DNA of 64,000 bases from Zygnema cylindricum (lineage: Eukaryota > Streptophyta > Zygnematophyceae > Zygnematales > Zygnemataceae): the NCBI GenBank assembly GCA_037447655.1, contig JBBHKE010002877.1, positions 426,552 to 490,551 of the forward strand, in the 5' to 3' direction. The notes beneath the pieces were generated by a model that had not been told where the DNA came from, did not search any database, and saw only the letters and a list, made by a program, of their open reading frames with translations. A program made the position numbers and the translations under genes. This document shows, in pieces, positions 11,340 to 23,140 of the stretch (positions are counted from its first letter, which is position 1; each line of letters begins with the position of its first letter).

Positions 11340-11789
11340 CCGTGTCAGATTTGCGACGCTAATCATGATGTCACGTACTTCCACGATACCAAAGAGTACA
11401 AAGTACAATAATGTTGGATTTTATGGACAGTACAATTTTTTCATATTTTTTGGTTTTTTGGTTGACCGACCGTAACCGACCGTTTTTTTTTTCTGGTGAA
11501 TCAACCCACCGCAACCGCCCGGCCTTAAAAATTTGGCAACCGAATCCGTTCCGGATCCGGCGCGGGCGGTCGGTTAACGGTCGGTCACGGTTTCTGTTGA
11601 CCGTTTGCGACCTCTGCTGTACAGTGCAGTGTACTGTACTTCTCGGGGTACCGATACGGACCGTACGGTAGACGCACTGTTCGCAGTCGCTCCTCTCTCC
11701 CTGGGTAGGCGGTGCCTGCCTGCACGCCTGCTCCTGGAGTTCCTGCAATGCAGCCACGTGGCAGATGAAAAGCGCGCTACCATCGCGTC

Positions 11790-12235
11790 TCCTTCTCCCG
11801 GTTCCCCCCCTTCCCTTGTTGTGTCCCATACCTGTACACTATCCCCTGTCTCTCACTATCCTCCTCTCCTCTCCCGCCCCTTTTCTCGCCTCCTCCATCT
11901 CTTCCTTCCCCATTTTTTCCACGTTGCCTTGCTCTCTGCCTCTCCCTCTCCCTTTCCTTCCACCTCCTTCTTCCTCTCACTTTCCCGTTCTCATCCATTC
12001 CCCTCGTCCTTCCCTCTCTTCCTCTCATTCTCTCTTCCTCTCTCTCTTATGTCTTTTTGCTGTTTCTCCCTCCTTTCTCTGTTCACTCTTCCTCACCCTT
12101 GGCATTCTGCCTCCTCTACTTCTTCCTCCCTCCCTCCCTCCCTCCCTCCCTTCCTGCCCTCTCTCTCTCTCTTTGCGTCTGCCCTCGTCGTCCCCTCTCC
12201 CTCTCCCAGTCCCTCCCTTTACCATTCCCTCCCGT
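11790..12235 (+). repeat. pyrimidine-rich low-complexity tract
   Basis: About 450 bases of CTCCCT/TCTCTC on the plus strand, opening spurious ORFs in several frames. It lies 1.3 kb upstream of the ATG12 start. Confidence 0.7.
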
Positions 12236-12271
12236 ATGTGTTTTTCTAGGGTTCGGTTTTTGAAAAAAACT

Positions 12272-12664
12272 GGACCCCCTATCGATTTTAGAGTTAATCA
12301 CTCTAATTCGAGCGAGTGTCTTTTCGACCTAGTATCATAAATTTCAATAACACATAAATTTTATTAAAGTGGCCCATAATGTGCCACGTCTCAGGACATA
12401 ATATAGTGTAACTGATTTCATGAACTATTAATGCTAATAATCCACTAACTCTAATAGCAATGGGCGGTTTTCAATTTACATCCCTTGTACTTTTTCACCC
12501 TTATCACACTAATAAATCTGTACGGTTACGTATATAGGGTATGAAGAGGCGAAAATAACAAAAAACAAAAAGGTGAAATTTTCTCCCACCTAACACTACG
12601 GTTTATTGTAGTCAATTTAATATAGTGTTACTGCTAATTAACTCTAATAGCGATGGGCGGTGTA
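12272..12664. mobile_element. two adjacent degenerate TACACC-family MITEs
   Basis: Right-hand termini ACTCTAATAGC(A/G)ATGGGCGG occur twice, near 12476 and at 12664; a left-like ATCGATTTTAGAGTTAATC is at 12280. The GCCACGTCTC core is at 12380. The left copy's last bases are lost. Confidence 0.45.
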
Positions 12665-13576
12665 CCGCAGGATAGTCACTCAGAGTTTAGGATTAAAAGT
12701 TTTTAAATAGTTTATTTCTTCCCTATTTTGAAAATGCACAAGCTCCAGTTTGATTCGTCTTTTTCTGGCATTTCGGTAAACATTTGCTAAATGTTTTTGT
12801 TTTTTGTTCATCAGAATTCTGTCCTGACAAGTGTTTTAGTGTTTGCTTTGGACAATTCACAGGTTCGAAACCATATTGTTTCGTGGAGGCAAAAAGATGT
12901 CAAGGATTGTTGAGTGGTGACGGACGTAGAGTGGTGGAGAGAGGATATTCCGGGTAATTTGATTTCTGGGATTTTTAAATGACCCTAATAACCTTTTTTG
13001 TTTAACTTTAACTTAGTCATTGATAATCCGCCACATCTTGAGCCCATGGATGTATGGCTCCATCCTTGAGACTTATCTTGCTGCAAAGGATGCGTGTAAA
13101 ATGAATGTTTGCGATAATTTTCCGACAGAGCTATAAAATTTCAAACTTAATTGGCTGTTTTTTTTTTAATTTAGCATGCCAATATACTCTTGTACAAAAA
13201 TGCTCAACCACCTGTCAGTCATAGACTTGCCGCTCTTTGTGAAATACCTCAGTAAATTTCAATTTGTCTCAAGTGCCAAGCAGTCTTTTTATGAGGGCTG
13301 CATAGCAAGAGAATGTTGTGGACCTCCACTAAATCTTTTTCGAGTGGGTTTATGAGTTCCATAGTAAATTAGATTTAGCCTTTGCACTACCTGGCAATTA
13401 GCTCTCCACTATTATGTCTCTCCACACTACATGTTTACTTGTTCTCAATAATGTCTCTCCCCACGCATGTTTACTTGTTCTATACAATGTCTCTCCACAC
13501 ACATTCTTACCAGTTCTATATTATGTCTATTAGGGTGTCTGCAGGTCCCTCTGTCGGTTGAGGGGCTGCTGGCCCC
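12665..13576. other. upstream region of ATG12, no other gene seen
   Basis: No ORF or repeat was recognised. The ATG12 promoter and 5' untranslated exon should lie here, but no core promoter element could be assigned with confidence. Confidence 0.3.
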
Positions 13577-16500
13577 ATGGCGGCTCCTACTGATCAAGGG
13601 TCAGAGATTGGTGCTGCTATTCCACGCAAAGGTCACCATCTCCCTTTTCATGGTTGGAAACAGATTGATTGTTGAGGTATTGTTCTGGGAGGTACACCAT
13701 GTATCGCAATTAGAGTTAATGGTTATTTCGGCCGTTAAACTCATTTCTTTCCGTGCATACTCGTTAGATGATTAATTCAGTGGTCGTGATGGAAAGATAA
13801 GATTCTTACCTTCCAATCAACCTTTTCCAAATTAAAATCGGAGATGTGTGCACAGAGAAAAGTTGATTTAAGTGGCAAAAAAAACATTAACGCTAATAGC
13901 AAAACGTAGTGTAGTCTTACGTTTTTGTCATGGTATTGCCAGCCTATGAGTGGGTAAATAAAGATTCTCAAGCTTTTACAGATACTTTTTGATTTAACCG
14001 TGAGGCTTAGCTTTTGTTTAGATAGTTTTTTGCCCATTCTCTAAGACTTGCTTTTCGCTTCGTTCCCATTTCTCGTTTGCAGTGGTGGTCTTATTCCGAG
14101 CAACAGGAGATGCACCAATTTTAAAGCAGACGAAGTACAAGGTGAGGGCTTCTCTTGCTTATGGATATGAAAGCCATCAAGTTGACATATTTCCCTCCCT
14201 TTCCCTCTCCCACTCCCTCTCCCTCTCACCCCCCTCCCCCTTCCCTCCCTCTGGCTCTCCCTCTCACTCTCCCTGTCCTGCCCTCTCCCTCCCTCTCTTG
14301 GACCACATGCCATTGTCACTGAGTCAGTCTTCCCTCTTCCCATCACTGTATGACAGAGAAACCTGCGCAGCCTACTGTTTTATTATTGACACGTGGAGAA
14401 GGGGCTTTTTCGTTAGAATGTACAAGTCAAAGAAACCAGATAAAGAGTAAAACAAGGTGTTACGTCGATTCAATTATGTTGATGTTAACCTTTGAACATC
14501 ATCCATCATGGTCAAACTGCCCATCATCATTAGAGTTAATTATACTGGTTCAGTCGTGACTTTTTTGGCCCGAAAATCATAAAATAGTGTTAAGAACACA
14601 ATTTAAGGAGTGGACTATAATCTGCCACGTCTCTTAACACTAAATTAGTATTGCACATTATAGTTTCGCATTTACACTGAAATGCTTTTGCTCTAATAGC
14701 GATGGGCGGTGTAGTATATTGTGAAATGTCAAACCCAAGTAAGCAACAAATAACTCATATAAGTTACTAAAATGCAGATGGCCTGATGGCAACCATCTCG
14801 CAATTACCAGTTTTGCTAATAATCCATTTGCACGCACAATGTTTACTCTAGCTGAAAATGACAAAAATGTCCGTTAAAGTCTCACAAAATGAAGAACCCA
14901 AGAAAGCTATTCTGCACCAATGCAAAGCCATCTAGTACATAAGTGCAAAAAATATTGAAAACTCTAAAGCTGGTTACACCATACTATACGCGTATTATAC
15001 GGTGTAACACGAGTATCGTATGGAGTTTCCAGATATAGCGTGTCTAATTAATTTCACACATTTGAACCAAAGATCTGGACAGTGGTAAACCCGAGAGGGA
15101 GAGGCTGAGCCTTTTGCTGAACCCACAAGCTAGATGCTTATGATATGGTAGTGCAATTTTTTTTGTGAGAACGGGTTTATCATCACGAGGTAATTGCTTT
15201 GTTTGGTAGAGATGTAGTGAATGTGACAACTGGTGGGAGCATATGTTTTTCTTGTTCCATTTTTTTTGTTTTTGACGCCAAATATGTTAGTTTTTGCTGC
15301 CGTACTAGTTTGAGGAAATCTCAGTGTAACCTTCAGACTGAAATGGTGACTGACCACGGTTGTTAGCTGAAGTCAAGAAGGCGAAAAAAAAAAATCTACA
15401 TGCATCTGTTGTGAAAATAAAAAATATAGAATTTGGAACACAATCAACAATTTCGCGACAGATACATGTTGAAAAGCTTTTTGTCCCGTCTTGAGTTTAT
15501 ATCAGCAGATGTGCATGCTTGTACTGAATTGAAATTTTATGACAGTCTTTTTCAAATTTCAAGGGCTTGTACTGAATTGAAATTTTATGACAGTCTTTTT
15601 CAAATTTCAAGGGCTTGTACTGAATTGAAATTTTATGACAGTCTTTTTCAAGTTTCAAGGTTCTCCTGTGCTCTACTAAGTCATCTCTCTATCCTGCCCG
15701 CCCTTCCAAATTGTCCTTACTTCGGTACCAGCTGGCCTCTCTCACACCCTCCCTCCCTCGTTTTTTGCATGTCCAGATTGGTGCAGGGGAGAAGTTCAGC
15801 AGAGTGGTGGAGTTTTTGAAGAAGCAATTGCACCGTGACACTGTCGTGAGTCAGTGCCCATTATCTCTTAACAGATTTTTTTGCCCCATAACCGCCTTTG
15901 CCACCCATATGTATCCTCAAAACTCCATTTGCTTTTCAATGGTGTAGTATTGATGCTCTTATTTCACGACGGTCAGAAATACAAGATGTTGAAAAAGGTG
16001 TCAATCACAAGAGGGAGACCATTGCCATTTGTGGGAAAGTACACTCCCATTGCTATTAGAGTTAGCGATATATTAGCATTAACACTTTTATTAGAGTTAA
16101 CTATGGATTATGTTTTGCAACGTGGCTCATTATGGGCCACCTAACTAAATAATGTTAAAAACACTAATTTATGATTTCGTGTCAAATTTATAAAATACTC
16201 GAATTAGGATGATTAACTCTAATAGCGATGGTCGGTGTAGCTTATTTGACGACGGCCAGAAGAATAGGATGTTGAAAAAGATGTGGATTACAAGAGGAGA
16301 CCAGATTGCCGTTTGATGGGAAGTAACACATAGAGACTTTGTTGGTAAGAGGGGAACAGTTAAATGACACTTTTTGGAGGCCCATGATGTAGTTGGAGCA
16401 TCACTTGGATGACTTTTATTTTTTTCCCCCTTTGTTTTGGTGCAGTTCCTGTACATAAACAGCACATTTGCCCCGAACCCAGACGAAAGCGTTGCTGATC

Positions 16501-17102
16501 TTTTCAATGTGAGTGCTTTTGTTTCATACATCTCACAGTAAAGATAAAACCAACAGCCATCATCTTCACATACTTTGTTGTTGATACATGAGAAATTGTT
16601 CCACTAAACTGTGAATCCTTATTATTAGCTTTAGTAACACTAATTCGGTGCCGGTTATTTTTAGGCTCCTGGACATACTAATAGTTCTTTTCTTAACCTA
16701 ATTTCGTAAGCGGTTGGGAATCGTCCACTTTGCTCGGATCGAAATTATAATAAAAACACTTCATTATATACCCCATGCTATATATTATTTGCTAAAAACA
16801 GTTAAATATATACCCATGCTATATATTATTTAACGCTAATAGTGATTCACGGTGTACTCTCAAATGCAAATATTATGTTTCTAAAATCCTTACAAAACTA
16901 TGTCGTCTTTTCCAACTAAGTTAAACTTCAGCTCCTGAGAACTTAATCTTGCCGTGATAGTAGAAGTTTCTTGCCTTCGACTCCTTTTGCAATTATTTTT
17001 CTTTTGACCCTTTTTTACCCATTTTGTTTGTTGCCATGGCAGAATTATGGGAATGATGGCAAGCTTGTTGTAAACTATGCCTTGACACATGCCTGGGGGT
17101 AG
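13577..17102 (+). CDS. ATG12: ATG12, ubiquitin-like autophagy protein
   Basis: Five exons: 13577-13631, 14083-14141, 15777-15845, 16446-16508, 17043-17102. All introns are GT-AG and all phases agree, giving 101 residues, close to the roughly 95 residues usual for plant ATG12. The family hallmark VVLFRATGDAPILKQTKYK is encoded by exon 2, VVEFLKKQL by exon 3, FLYINSTFAPNPDESVADLF by exon 4 and NYGNDGKLVVNYALTHAWG by exon 5. ATG12 is a ubiquitin-like modifier that ATG7 and ATG10 conjugate through its C-terminal Gly to ATG5, forming the ligase that lipidates ATG8 on autophagosome membranes. The protein ends directly in WG with no extension, as expected. The start was chosen because exon 1 joins exon 2 as RK-VVVLF, matching other plants. 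Introns 2-4 are full of MITEs and simple repeats. Exons 4 and 5 have a second copy near 32 kb. Confidence 0.93.
13693..13913. mobile_element. MITE, TACACC family A, 221 bp, in ATG12 intron 1
   Basis: TACACCATGTATCGCAATTA at the left and the complementary, decayed end AGTGTA at the right. The interior (GTGTGCACAGAGAAAAGTTG, AAGTGGCAAAAAAAACATTA) matches the copies at 45915, 57074 and 62386. Confidence 0.75.
14192..14300 (+). repeat. CTCCCT-rich tract in ATG12 intron 2
   Basis: Pyrimidine-rich microsatellite starting 50 bases after the exon 2 donor, on the sense strand of the gene. Confidence 0.8.
14514..14713. mobile_element. MITE, TACACC family B, 200 bp, in ATG12 intron 2
   Basis: Left end ACTGCCCATCATCATTAGAG and right end CTCTAATAGCGATGGGCGGT, ending GTGTA, are inverted. 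The core TAATCTGCCACGTCTC is shared with other family B copies. Confidence 0.7.
14941..15065. mobile_element. palindromic mini-element, CATACTATACG family, in ATG12 intron 2
   Basis: About 125 bases, with inverted halves around CCATACTATACGCGTATTAT and ending AATTTCACACATTT. Related copies are at 17588, 33067, 34711 and 63427. Confidence 0.6.
15517..15660 (+). repeat. 48-bp tandem repeat, three units, in ATG12 intron 2
   Basis: GCTTGTACTGAATTGAAATT starts units at 15517, 15565 and 15613. The units are nearly identical, so the expansion is recent. 48 bases is 16 codons, and one frame stays open across it by length alone. Confidence 0.9.
16040..16239. mobile_element. MITE, TACACC family B, 200 bp, in ATG12 intron 3
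   Basis: TACACTCCCATTGCTATTAG and CTAATAGCGATGGTCGGTGTA are inverted ends. It splits an older repeat: sequence just left (15968-16036) resembles sequence just right (16250-16330). Its right three quarters are also in the 31.6-kb duplicate. Confidence 0.7.
16608..16856. mobile_element. degenerate TACACC-type MITE in ATG12 intron 4
   Basis: Right end ACGCTAATAGTGATTCACGG, then TGTA. Left end CTGTGAATCCTTATTATTAG is its decayed complement. Present also in the duplicate at about 32060-32310, so it inserted before the duplication. Confidence 0.5.
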
Positions 17103-17587
17103 ATATTATCCCTGTGTCCCCTCACATCTCACAACAACTTTTATATTTTTCGATTGTCGACAAGCTCCTCCTATTTCCTTTTTTCGTAATATTTCGATAT
17201 TATCTTTCTTTTCTTCTCTCACTTTTGTGGCTCTTTGTGGATTATAACTTAGCCAATTTGTACTTAAACGATTCCTTGTACTTCACAGTTTTTTGTAAAA
17301 AACGATACATTGTAATTCACTGTTGGGACGCTGTTATCAACAATTTATTGTTACCTGTTTTCATCATTTCATTTTATTTTTGTTTGTTTGTTTGTTTGTT
17401 TTTTTCCTATACCTGGTTTTATTAGAGTCTTGCTCATTTTCCGTCTTAGTGTGGTCTCACATGTTGTTCTTTGATTCAGTGATGAGTTCAAAGCGACATC
17501 TTACCATGGTTGGGCCTGCAGTTCATTGGAACCTGTATTAGTTTGGCAGTTTTTGTATCCAACCACCTACATCGTCCAATGCAATTT

Positions 17588-17727
17588 AAATGTGTGAAAA
17601 CAGTTGGAATGTGGTTACCCCTTACTGAATCAGTATTATGTGGTACAAAGTGTGTATAGTTAAGGGTAACCACATATAGCGTTTCCAATCCTCTCCCTCT
17701 CCCTCTCCCTCTCCCTCTCCCTCTCCT
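17588..17727 (+). repeat. palindromic mini-element abutting a (CTCTCC)n microsatellite, ATG12 3' flank
   Basis: 17588-17690 has inverted halves (GTGGTTACCCCTTA against TTAAGGGTAACCAC), followed by six to seven CTCTCC units at 17691-17727. The same combination is at 33067-33186. Confidence 0.65.
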
Positions 17728-18059
17728 TCAATCTTTATTAGTGTCGACTACTTTCAAAATTACGACAACCAAAATGAAATGACCAAACTAAAGTTCATTA
17801 TGATTTACTTATTTTAAACAATAACTTTATTAAGTGAAATGAATAACTCACTGCAATTTGTTTTTCAAAGAAAAGCTATAGTCTTTTCAGGACTTCGTGA
17901 TCATTCCTCGACTAATTCTTCACAAATTTGTTATTTTATTTATTTATTAATTTGTATTATATTTTTAACATTGCATTATAACTTAAAAAAACATACTCAA
18001 AGTTGTTTGTTTTATACCTCCGATATATTTCATTTTTTATATGAAAATTACTGAAAGAT

Positions 18060-19590
18060 TGACGTAAAATGTTTTTTTTTTTGTAGTGTGACATCATACA
18101 ACTCAAACACATAACATGACATTTTATAACGCAAATACCCACTTATCGTTGCAATTGGCGCCTCCCTCTCTCCCCCTTTCCCTGTACCTAATGTAACGTT
18201 TTACAATAGGAAACACCCACCCGTCGTTGGAACAAACCCTTCCCTCCCCTCCTCGCCTCTCTCCTCATTCCCTCCCTCTCCCTCACTCGCCCTCTTGCCT
18301 CATCTCCATCTCGTCCCTTCTCCCCACTACCTCTCCCTCTCTCACCCTCCATCTCCTATTGCCACCTCTCTCCCTCTCTCCTTCTACCACCCTCTCCACA
18401 GACAAAAACTAACCAACTAAACCACCAAGTTGCAACAAACAACATTCAACCAACCTTAGGCAACCGAAAACAAGGATGTGCATTTACTTTATTTTGGGAT
18501 AAATATTGCTATCAAGAAGATTTTGTATTACCCAAAAAAGACTAACAAAAAACAAAGACTATTATCTTTTTGTTACAATCCAATTTGCTAAAACCGTTGA
18601 GATGGCTTTAATAATGTACAATCCACCATTTATTCCACTCTATTTTGGTTCTCTTCACCAACTTCGTTAATTAGCCACGTACATTTTTTTTAATGTACAA
18701 TTGCATCAATAGAAAATTATTTTTCAAAGGAATATCTCCCGGAATAGCCTCACAGTTTCTAGACGTCTTTTATTTTTTACTGATCAGATCTATGTGACAA
18801 CTAGTTATGGGGAAAAAAAAATCTCTTACCATATTTCTCAAAAAATGCTTAACAGGAAGTGTGATGGGATTAAATTTCATATATCCTGGACACTTTTTTT
18901 GTCAGGATATACTTGCCTAGTGTTGAGAAAAAGCTGTTTTGTTTGCTTAGAGCAATACAAAATACCGCGAGGATTGCATTGTCATTATATTATACATATT
19001 ACATAACAAAACAATAGTCAGGAGATGAGAGTAGAGTCTCCGAACGCAGAATGCTTCAAAAATGTATTCCTGTAAATAAAAAAAAACGTGGCACAATTGC
19101 TTAATTTACAGTTGTAAGTTTAGCTCGTTCGACATAATTTGTCTAAAAATAGTTCATCTGTTGCTATTTTCCGCCTCTCTTTGGTTTTCAGGCAGCCTGC
19201 TGGCATTATGGCACGCGGGGACGAGAGGGAGGAGCAAGACGACAGGAAAGGGGAAATTTCCTTAAAAAATGGAGAGAATTGCAAGAAATGTTTTTGTTTC
19301 GAGCTTTGCGTCCTTCGATGCGGCGCTCTACAAAAAAATTTCGGCTGAAATCAAACAAAGGTGTGCACGTATTCCCGTTTTTTTTTCTTTTGGTTGTTCG
19401 GACAAATAAAACGACCGTTTCAACATAAAAAATCGGGATTACGAAGGCCATGATGATGTCGGGATCAGCCTCGCAGTTTCGTTTTTGCCTCGTTCAACAT
19501 GAATCTTCTGCTTCTCTTTTCAAGACAGTTTTTCATGACGGGACACGATCGAATCCTCAGCCTCTCTTCCCGGTCAAAACCGTAGTCAAA
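18060..19590. other. no gene recognised; contains a pyrimidine-rich tract
   Basis: 18235-18405 is CT-rich. A possible short exon-like stretch after a TTTTCAG at 19190 opens with ATGGCACGCGGGGACGAG (19209), but it cannot be linked to any other exon. Confidence 0.3.
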
Positions 19591-19605
19591 ATGTAGTCAA
19601 ATTGC

Positions 19606-20426
19606 TAGTGTTGTGTATCGGTAAAAAACTTATCGCGATAACACCGATACCGATAGTTATCGTTATCGAACGGTCAGCGGTCCCGATATATTTGTACTTT
19701 CTGTACTTTCTGTCCGGAATGCTTTATGTCCGGTAAACTGAACGGAAATTTACGTGAAATGTGCGGCTTTTTACGAGAAATGTACGGAATTTGACGAAAA
19801 AATACGTTGCACTTTGTAGTACTTTTTGGGCGGTTAACTGTACATAAATTTGACGGGAATGTACGGAATTGTACCGATAAACTGATTATCATGAAACGGT
19901 AAAAAGACGGCGGACTCAAAGTACAACGGATGCAGAATAACATTATGCGCGCGGCTAGAATCGAACGGACGACATTCAATGATAAAATAAGAGCGGACGG
20001 TCAGCGTGAGCGCCGACATCTCAGAATGGCTTTTTTGGCGGCTTTGGCCAAAAAAGTCGAGGATTGACACGTGGCAGGTTTGTAGTGGATCTCAAAAAAG
20101 AAAGGGACAAAGCCACGGCGTCGGATGTGGAAGGTACATCGCTTTAACTGGAGCCGTACTAAAGCCGTACATATATTATGCCGGCTACTGTCGGGGGAAT
20201 AAGACGTACATATGAGTGTACATGCCGTACATTTATCTGTACGGATCGTACAGCTATCGCCGATAGTTATCGTTATCGGCATTATCGCCGATAAGTAGCC
20301 GATATTATCGGCTACTTATCGGCGATAAGACCGATAGCGATATATTGTACCAATATATCGATTATCGGGTCCCCGAAAAATGGCCCATATCGGTTATCGG
20401 AAAATCCTTACCGATACACAACACTA
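19606..20426. mobile_element. hAT-type non-autonomous element with perfect 8-bp target duplication
   Basis: TIRs TAGTGTTGTGTATCGGTAA at 19606 and TTACCGATACACAACACTA at 20426 are exact complements. CAAATTGC lies on both sides (19598-19605 and 20427-20434), an 8-bp target duplication diagnostic of the hAT superfamily. The 821-bp interior has no transposase and is rich in TATCG/CGATA palindromes near both ends, able to form hairpins. Intact TIRs and duplication suggest a relatively recent insertion. Confidence 0.9.
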
Positions 20427-20434
20427 CAAATTGC

Positions 20435-21650
20435 AGATGTTCTCTTCAGTTGTTGTTCGGTAGAGATTTTGGCTTCAAGGTCAGGTTTTGACAAGAAGTT
20501 TTCGAAGTTTTGACAGGTGTACGGGTTTCGGTATTGAGTGATCGTGATATCGATTCTAAACGAGAAAAGGCAAGGGTTTTCGTTTTCTTTTCCTAATGGT
20601 GTGGCTTGAATTGGTGAACATTCGCTAAAAGACGATTTGTCCCTTCCTGTTTTTTTGTGTCGCATTTTCGTAGCCGTTGCATGCCCAACAAAAACGTCCG
20701 TGCCGTCCAACGGTCCAATGTACCAACACTCAATCCGTACATATACATACATGTGCATACATGTACGAACACCATATCTGTTCTACACATAATACCATTT
20801 GTCAACGCACACGTGTGACTATAGGCCTTGAGCACTTAGATTTTGTTTTGTCGGTTGTCATGTGGTACAGTACTTTTTAGTATAAAGTACTGTACGGTGC
20901 CTTGTCTGTACCCAAACGATAATATTAAAAAGCGGGCAGCCGTCGATCTTTTATTGAAACGCTCAAATCCTGAAATCCTGCGTTAGGAACAGCTTTGGGA
21001 CATTCTCAGCCGTGGATCACGAAACCAACGGTTAGGATCCCGATTTCCGCGCGAGGTTCTTCCGACCGTTCGCAAGTAGACCTTGTGGCCAGGATGCATG
21101 TGGATACATGACAATATGACATGCATCAGGTCTTCTCTGTGACTCGAAGTACCGTACCATTCTCTCCCCTCTCCCATTCTTCCCTCTCCATCGCCTCGCC
21201 CTCTCCCTCACTCTTTCTCATTTTCCGTTTCCTCGATGCAAATTTTCGCTTAAACCTCAGTTTTATTTTTTTTAATCCTCTTGCAGAGGAAAGAGACTTT
21301 TTGTCTGTTTTCGCTGTCATTTTCCTGCTGATTGTCTGCATTTCGGTTTCAGGAATTTGAAAATGTATGACACAAGGGTACGTTTTTTTAGACGGACTTT
21401 GCATGACTTAATTTTACTATCTACACGTGTCAGTTTTTTTTTTTTTTTTTGCCAAAATTCGGTGAATCTGGCTCACAACTTGCCAACTGTCCTTTGGATT
21501 TGATGCATATAGGTTTTTTAGGACAGCTGCAAAAGTGAGTAGGGATGCTTGCATCTGAGTTTTCCATAAAGTTTATAAAGATTTGCATGAGTATTACATA
21601 GTATTAATACGTAATTTTCTTTTTTTTGTTTCTGTTTATATTTTCTCAGC
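20435..21650. other. no gene confidently recognised
   Basis: Includes a CT-rich stretch (21163-21215) and an exon-like TTTCAG-bounded piece near 21352. It may be the 5' region of the zinc-knuckle remnant that follows, but phases do not connect. Confidence 0.25.
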
Positions 21651-23032
21651 AACGCAGAAATTTTGGACGAAAAAAAACCGGCGGAAAACAAAATGGCAAC
21701 CAAAGGTTAGTTGAAAGTGTACATCTTTTAGTTTAGCTAAAATCGCTCAAAGTACAACTGTCGAAAAAAATGTTATTTGACAGCTAAGTAAAAAAAATAG
21801 ATAAATGTTTAAACGTTTAATTTTTTATAAAGCTCAAAATAAAACTCAAAATACAAAACAAAATGGCAACAAGGTTAGTTGAAATTGTACATTTTTTAGT
21901 TTAGTTGAAATCGCTCAAAATACAACAGTCAAAAAAAATGTTATTTGATAGCTAAGTAAAAAAAATAGGTAAATCTTTAAAGGTTTAAGTTTTTATAAAG
22001 CTCAAAATAAAACTCAAAATACAAAACAAAATGGCAACCAAAGATTAGTTGAAATTGTACATTTTTTAGTTTAGCTGAAATCGCTCAAAGTACAAATGTC
22101 AAAAAAAAGTTATTTGACAATTAAGTAAAAAAAATAGATAAGTGTTTAAACGTTTAAGTTTTTATAAAGCTCAAAATAAAACTTAAAATACAGCTGTAAA
22201 AAGTGGAACTTAAACGCATTTGTTGAGTTTTCTGATTTTTTATTTGTTTATTGTTTTCTGTTACCCGTTTTTTGTTTCTTTATTATCTCAGATTCAGACT
22301 AATAGAGGTGGCCAAGATTTTTCTAAAAGCTTTTCAGAAAAACCTTGTCACGGTTGTGGCATTCTTGGCCAGATCAAACGTGACGTGACGGTCCTACCGG
22401 GGTAAGACACTTTCTCATAGATGTCCAGCAATTCAAATTTTGAAATTGTTTAAATGGGCCATCCTCCCTTCTAGTTTTTCCGCATGGACATGTGATGTTT
22501 TCTTTATCTCTCCTGCACGGATGGACCGAATTTTGAATGAATAAAACGCTTAATTATAACTTAATTAGGACAACTGGAAGGTTGTATTCTCGGATATCTG
22601 TAGCTTTGCAATCTATAGCATACGTAGGATTACTCCTCCTATTTGTGTGTGTGATATAATGATGTTTAATTATATTCATTTTTAATTCAGTGGATACTAC
22701 ATTGAATTGCTATTATCGTGAATAACACTAATCCAGTGCATGTTTTTTTTCTTTTAGACTCAACATAAAATAGTGTTAATAGTACTGCTGGTTTTTTCTT
22801 AGTGTTATTTTGTTAGACTGTTCAACATCATCCACATTAAATAGTACGTAAATTAGAATTATTTACATGAACAAATGTTACGCTGACTATCATTCTTAAT
22901 TTTAATAGAAATTCATGCTGCACTGGTGGATATTCAGAATGGCGGTGGCGTGGACGAAAAAGCTAGCCATCAATGGTGCCAATGGGGACATCTAAAGACA
23001 GATTGTCCTCAGAGAGGACCTTATAAGAGAGT
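21651..23032 (+). pseudogene. decayed zinc-knuckle (CCHC) gene, three exon-like blocks
   Basis: Three blocks with splice-like borders: 21651-21706 (after TTCTCAG, before GTTAG; one frame is basic, QRRNFGRKKTGGKQNGNQ), 22292-22401 (KPCHGCGILGQIKRD, before GTAAGA) and 22911-23032 (WCQWGHLKTDCPQRG, before GTAAGT). The last two resemble C-X2-C-X4-H-X4-C knuckles, but in the first the His is Gln and the last Cys is Val, and in the second the first pair of Cys is disturbed. The codon phases of the blocks do not join. I therefore read it as a former nucleic-acid-binding protein gene that has lost function. The parent family is not identified. A live gene with unusual knuckles is the alternative. Confidence 0.4.
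21688..22190 (+). repeat. tandem repeat, three units of about 169 bp
   Basis: AAAATGGCAAC starts units at about 21690, 21860 and 22028; each carries AGTTTAGCTGAAATCGCTCA-type sequence and TTTTATAAAGCTCAAAATAA. The first unit overlaps the exon-like block at 21651-21706, so part of an exon was amplified into intron sequence. Confidence 0.85.
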
Positions 23033-23140
23033 AAGTTTTTTTTTTTTCTTTTCGGAAATTGGTATTACTTGCACAGTAAAAGAAGTATTTGTACAAAAAA
23101 AACTGAATGGTTTCATACACTTTTTTTTAGTATGACTTCT

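Larger units (their letters stand above)
10120..11619. mobile_element. hAT-like non-autonomous element with later insertions
   Basis: The ends are inverted: CAGCAGAGGTCGCAAA at 10120 and TTTGCGACCTCTGCTG at 11619. Sub-terminal sequence is also mirrored (ACAGAAACCG near 10154 and its complement near 11590). CAG...CTG ends with a GGTCGC core are usual for hAT elements. The flanking 8 bases do not match, so the target duplication has decayed or the ends are slightly off. No transposase ORF is present; the interior is filled by tandem repeats and two MITEs. Confidence 0.55.

Noticed and set aside
11605-12340. Long plus-strand Ser/Pro/Leu-rich ORFs
   Set aside because: They come from the pyrimidine-rich tract; no start context, domain or codon pattern beyond the CT repeat.
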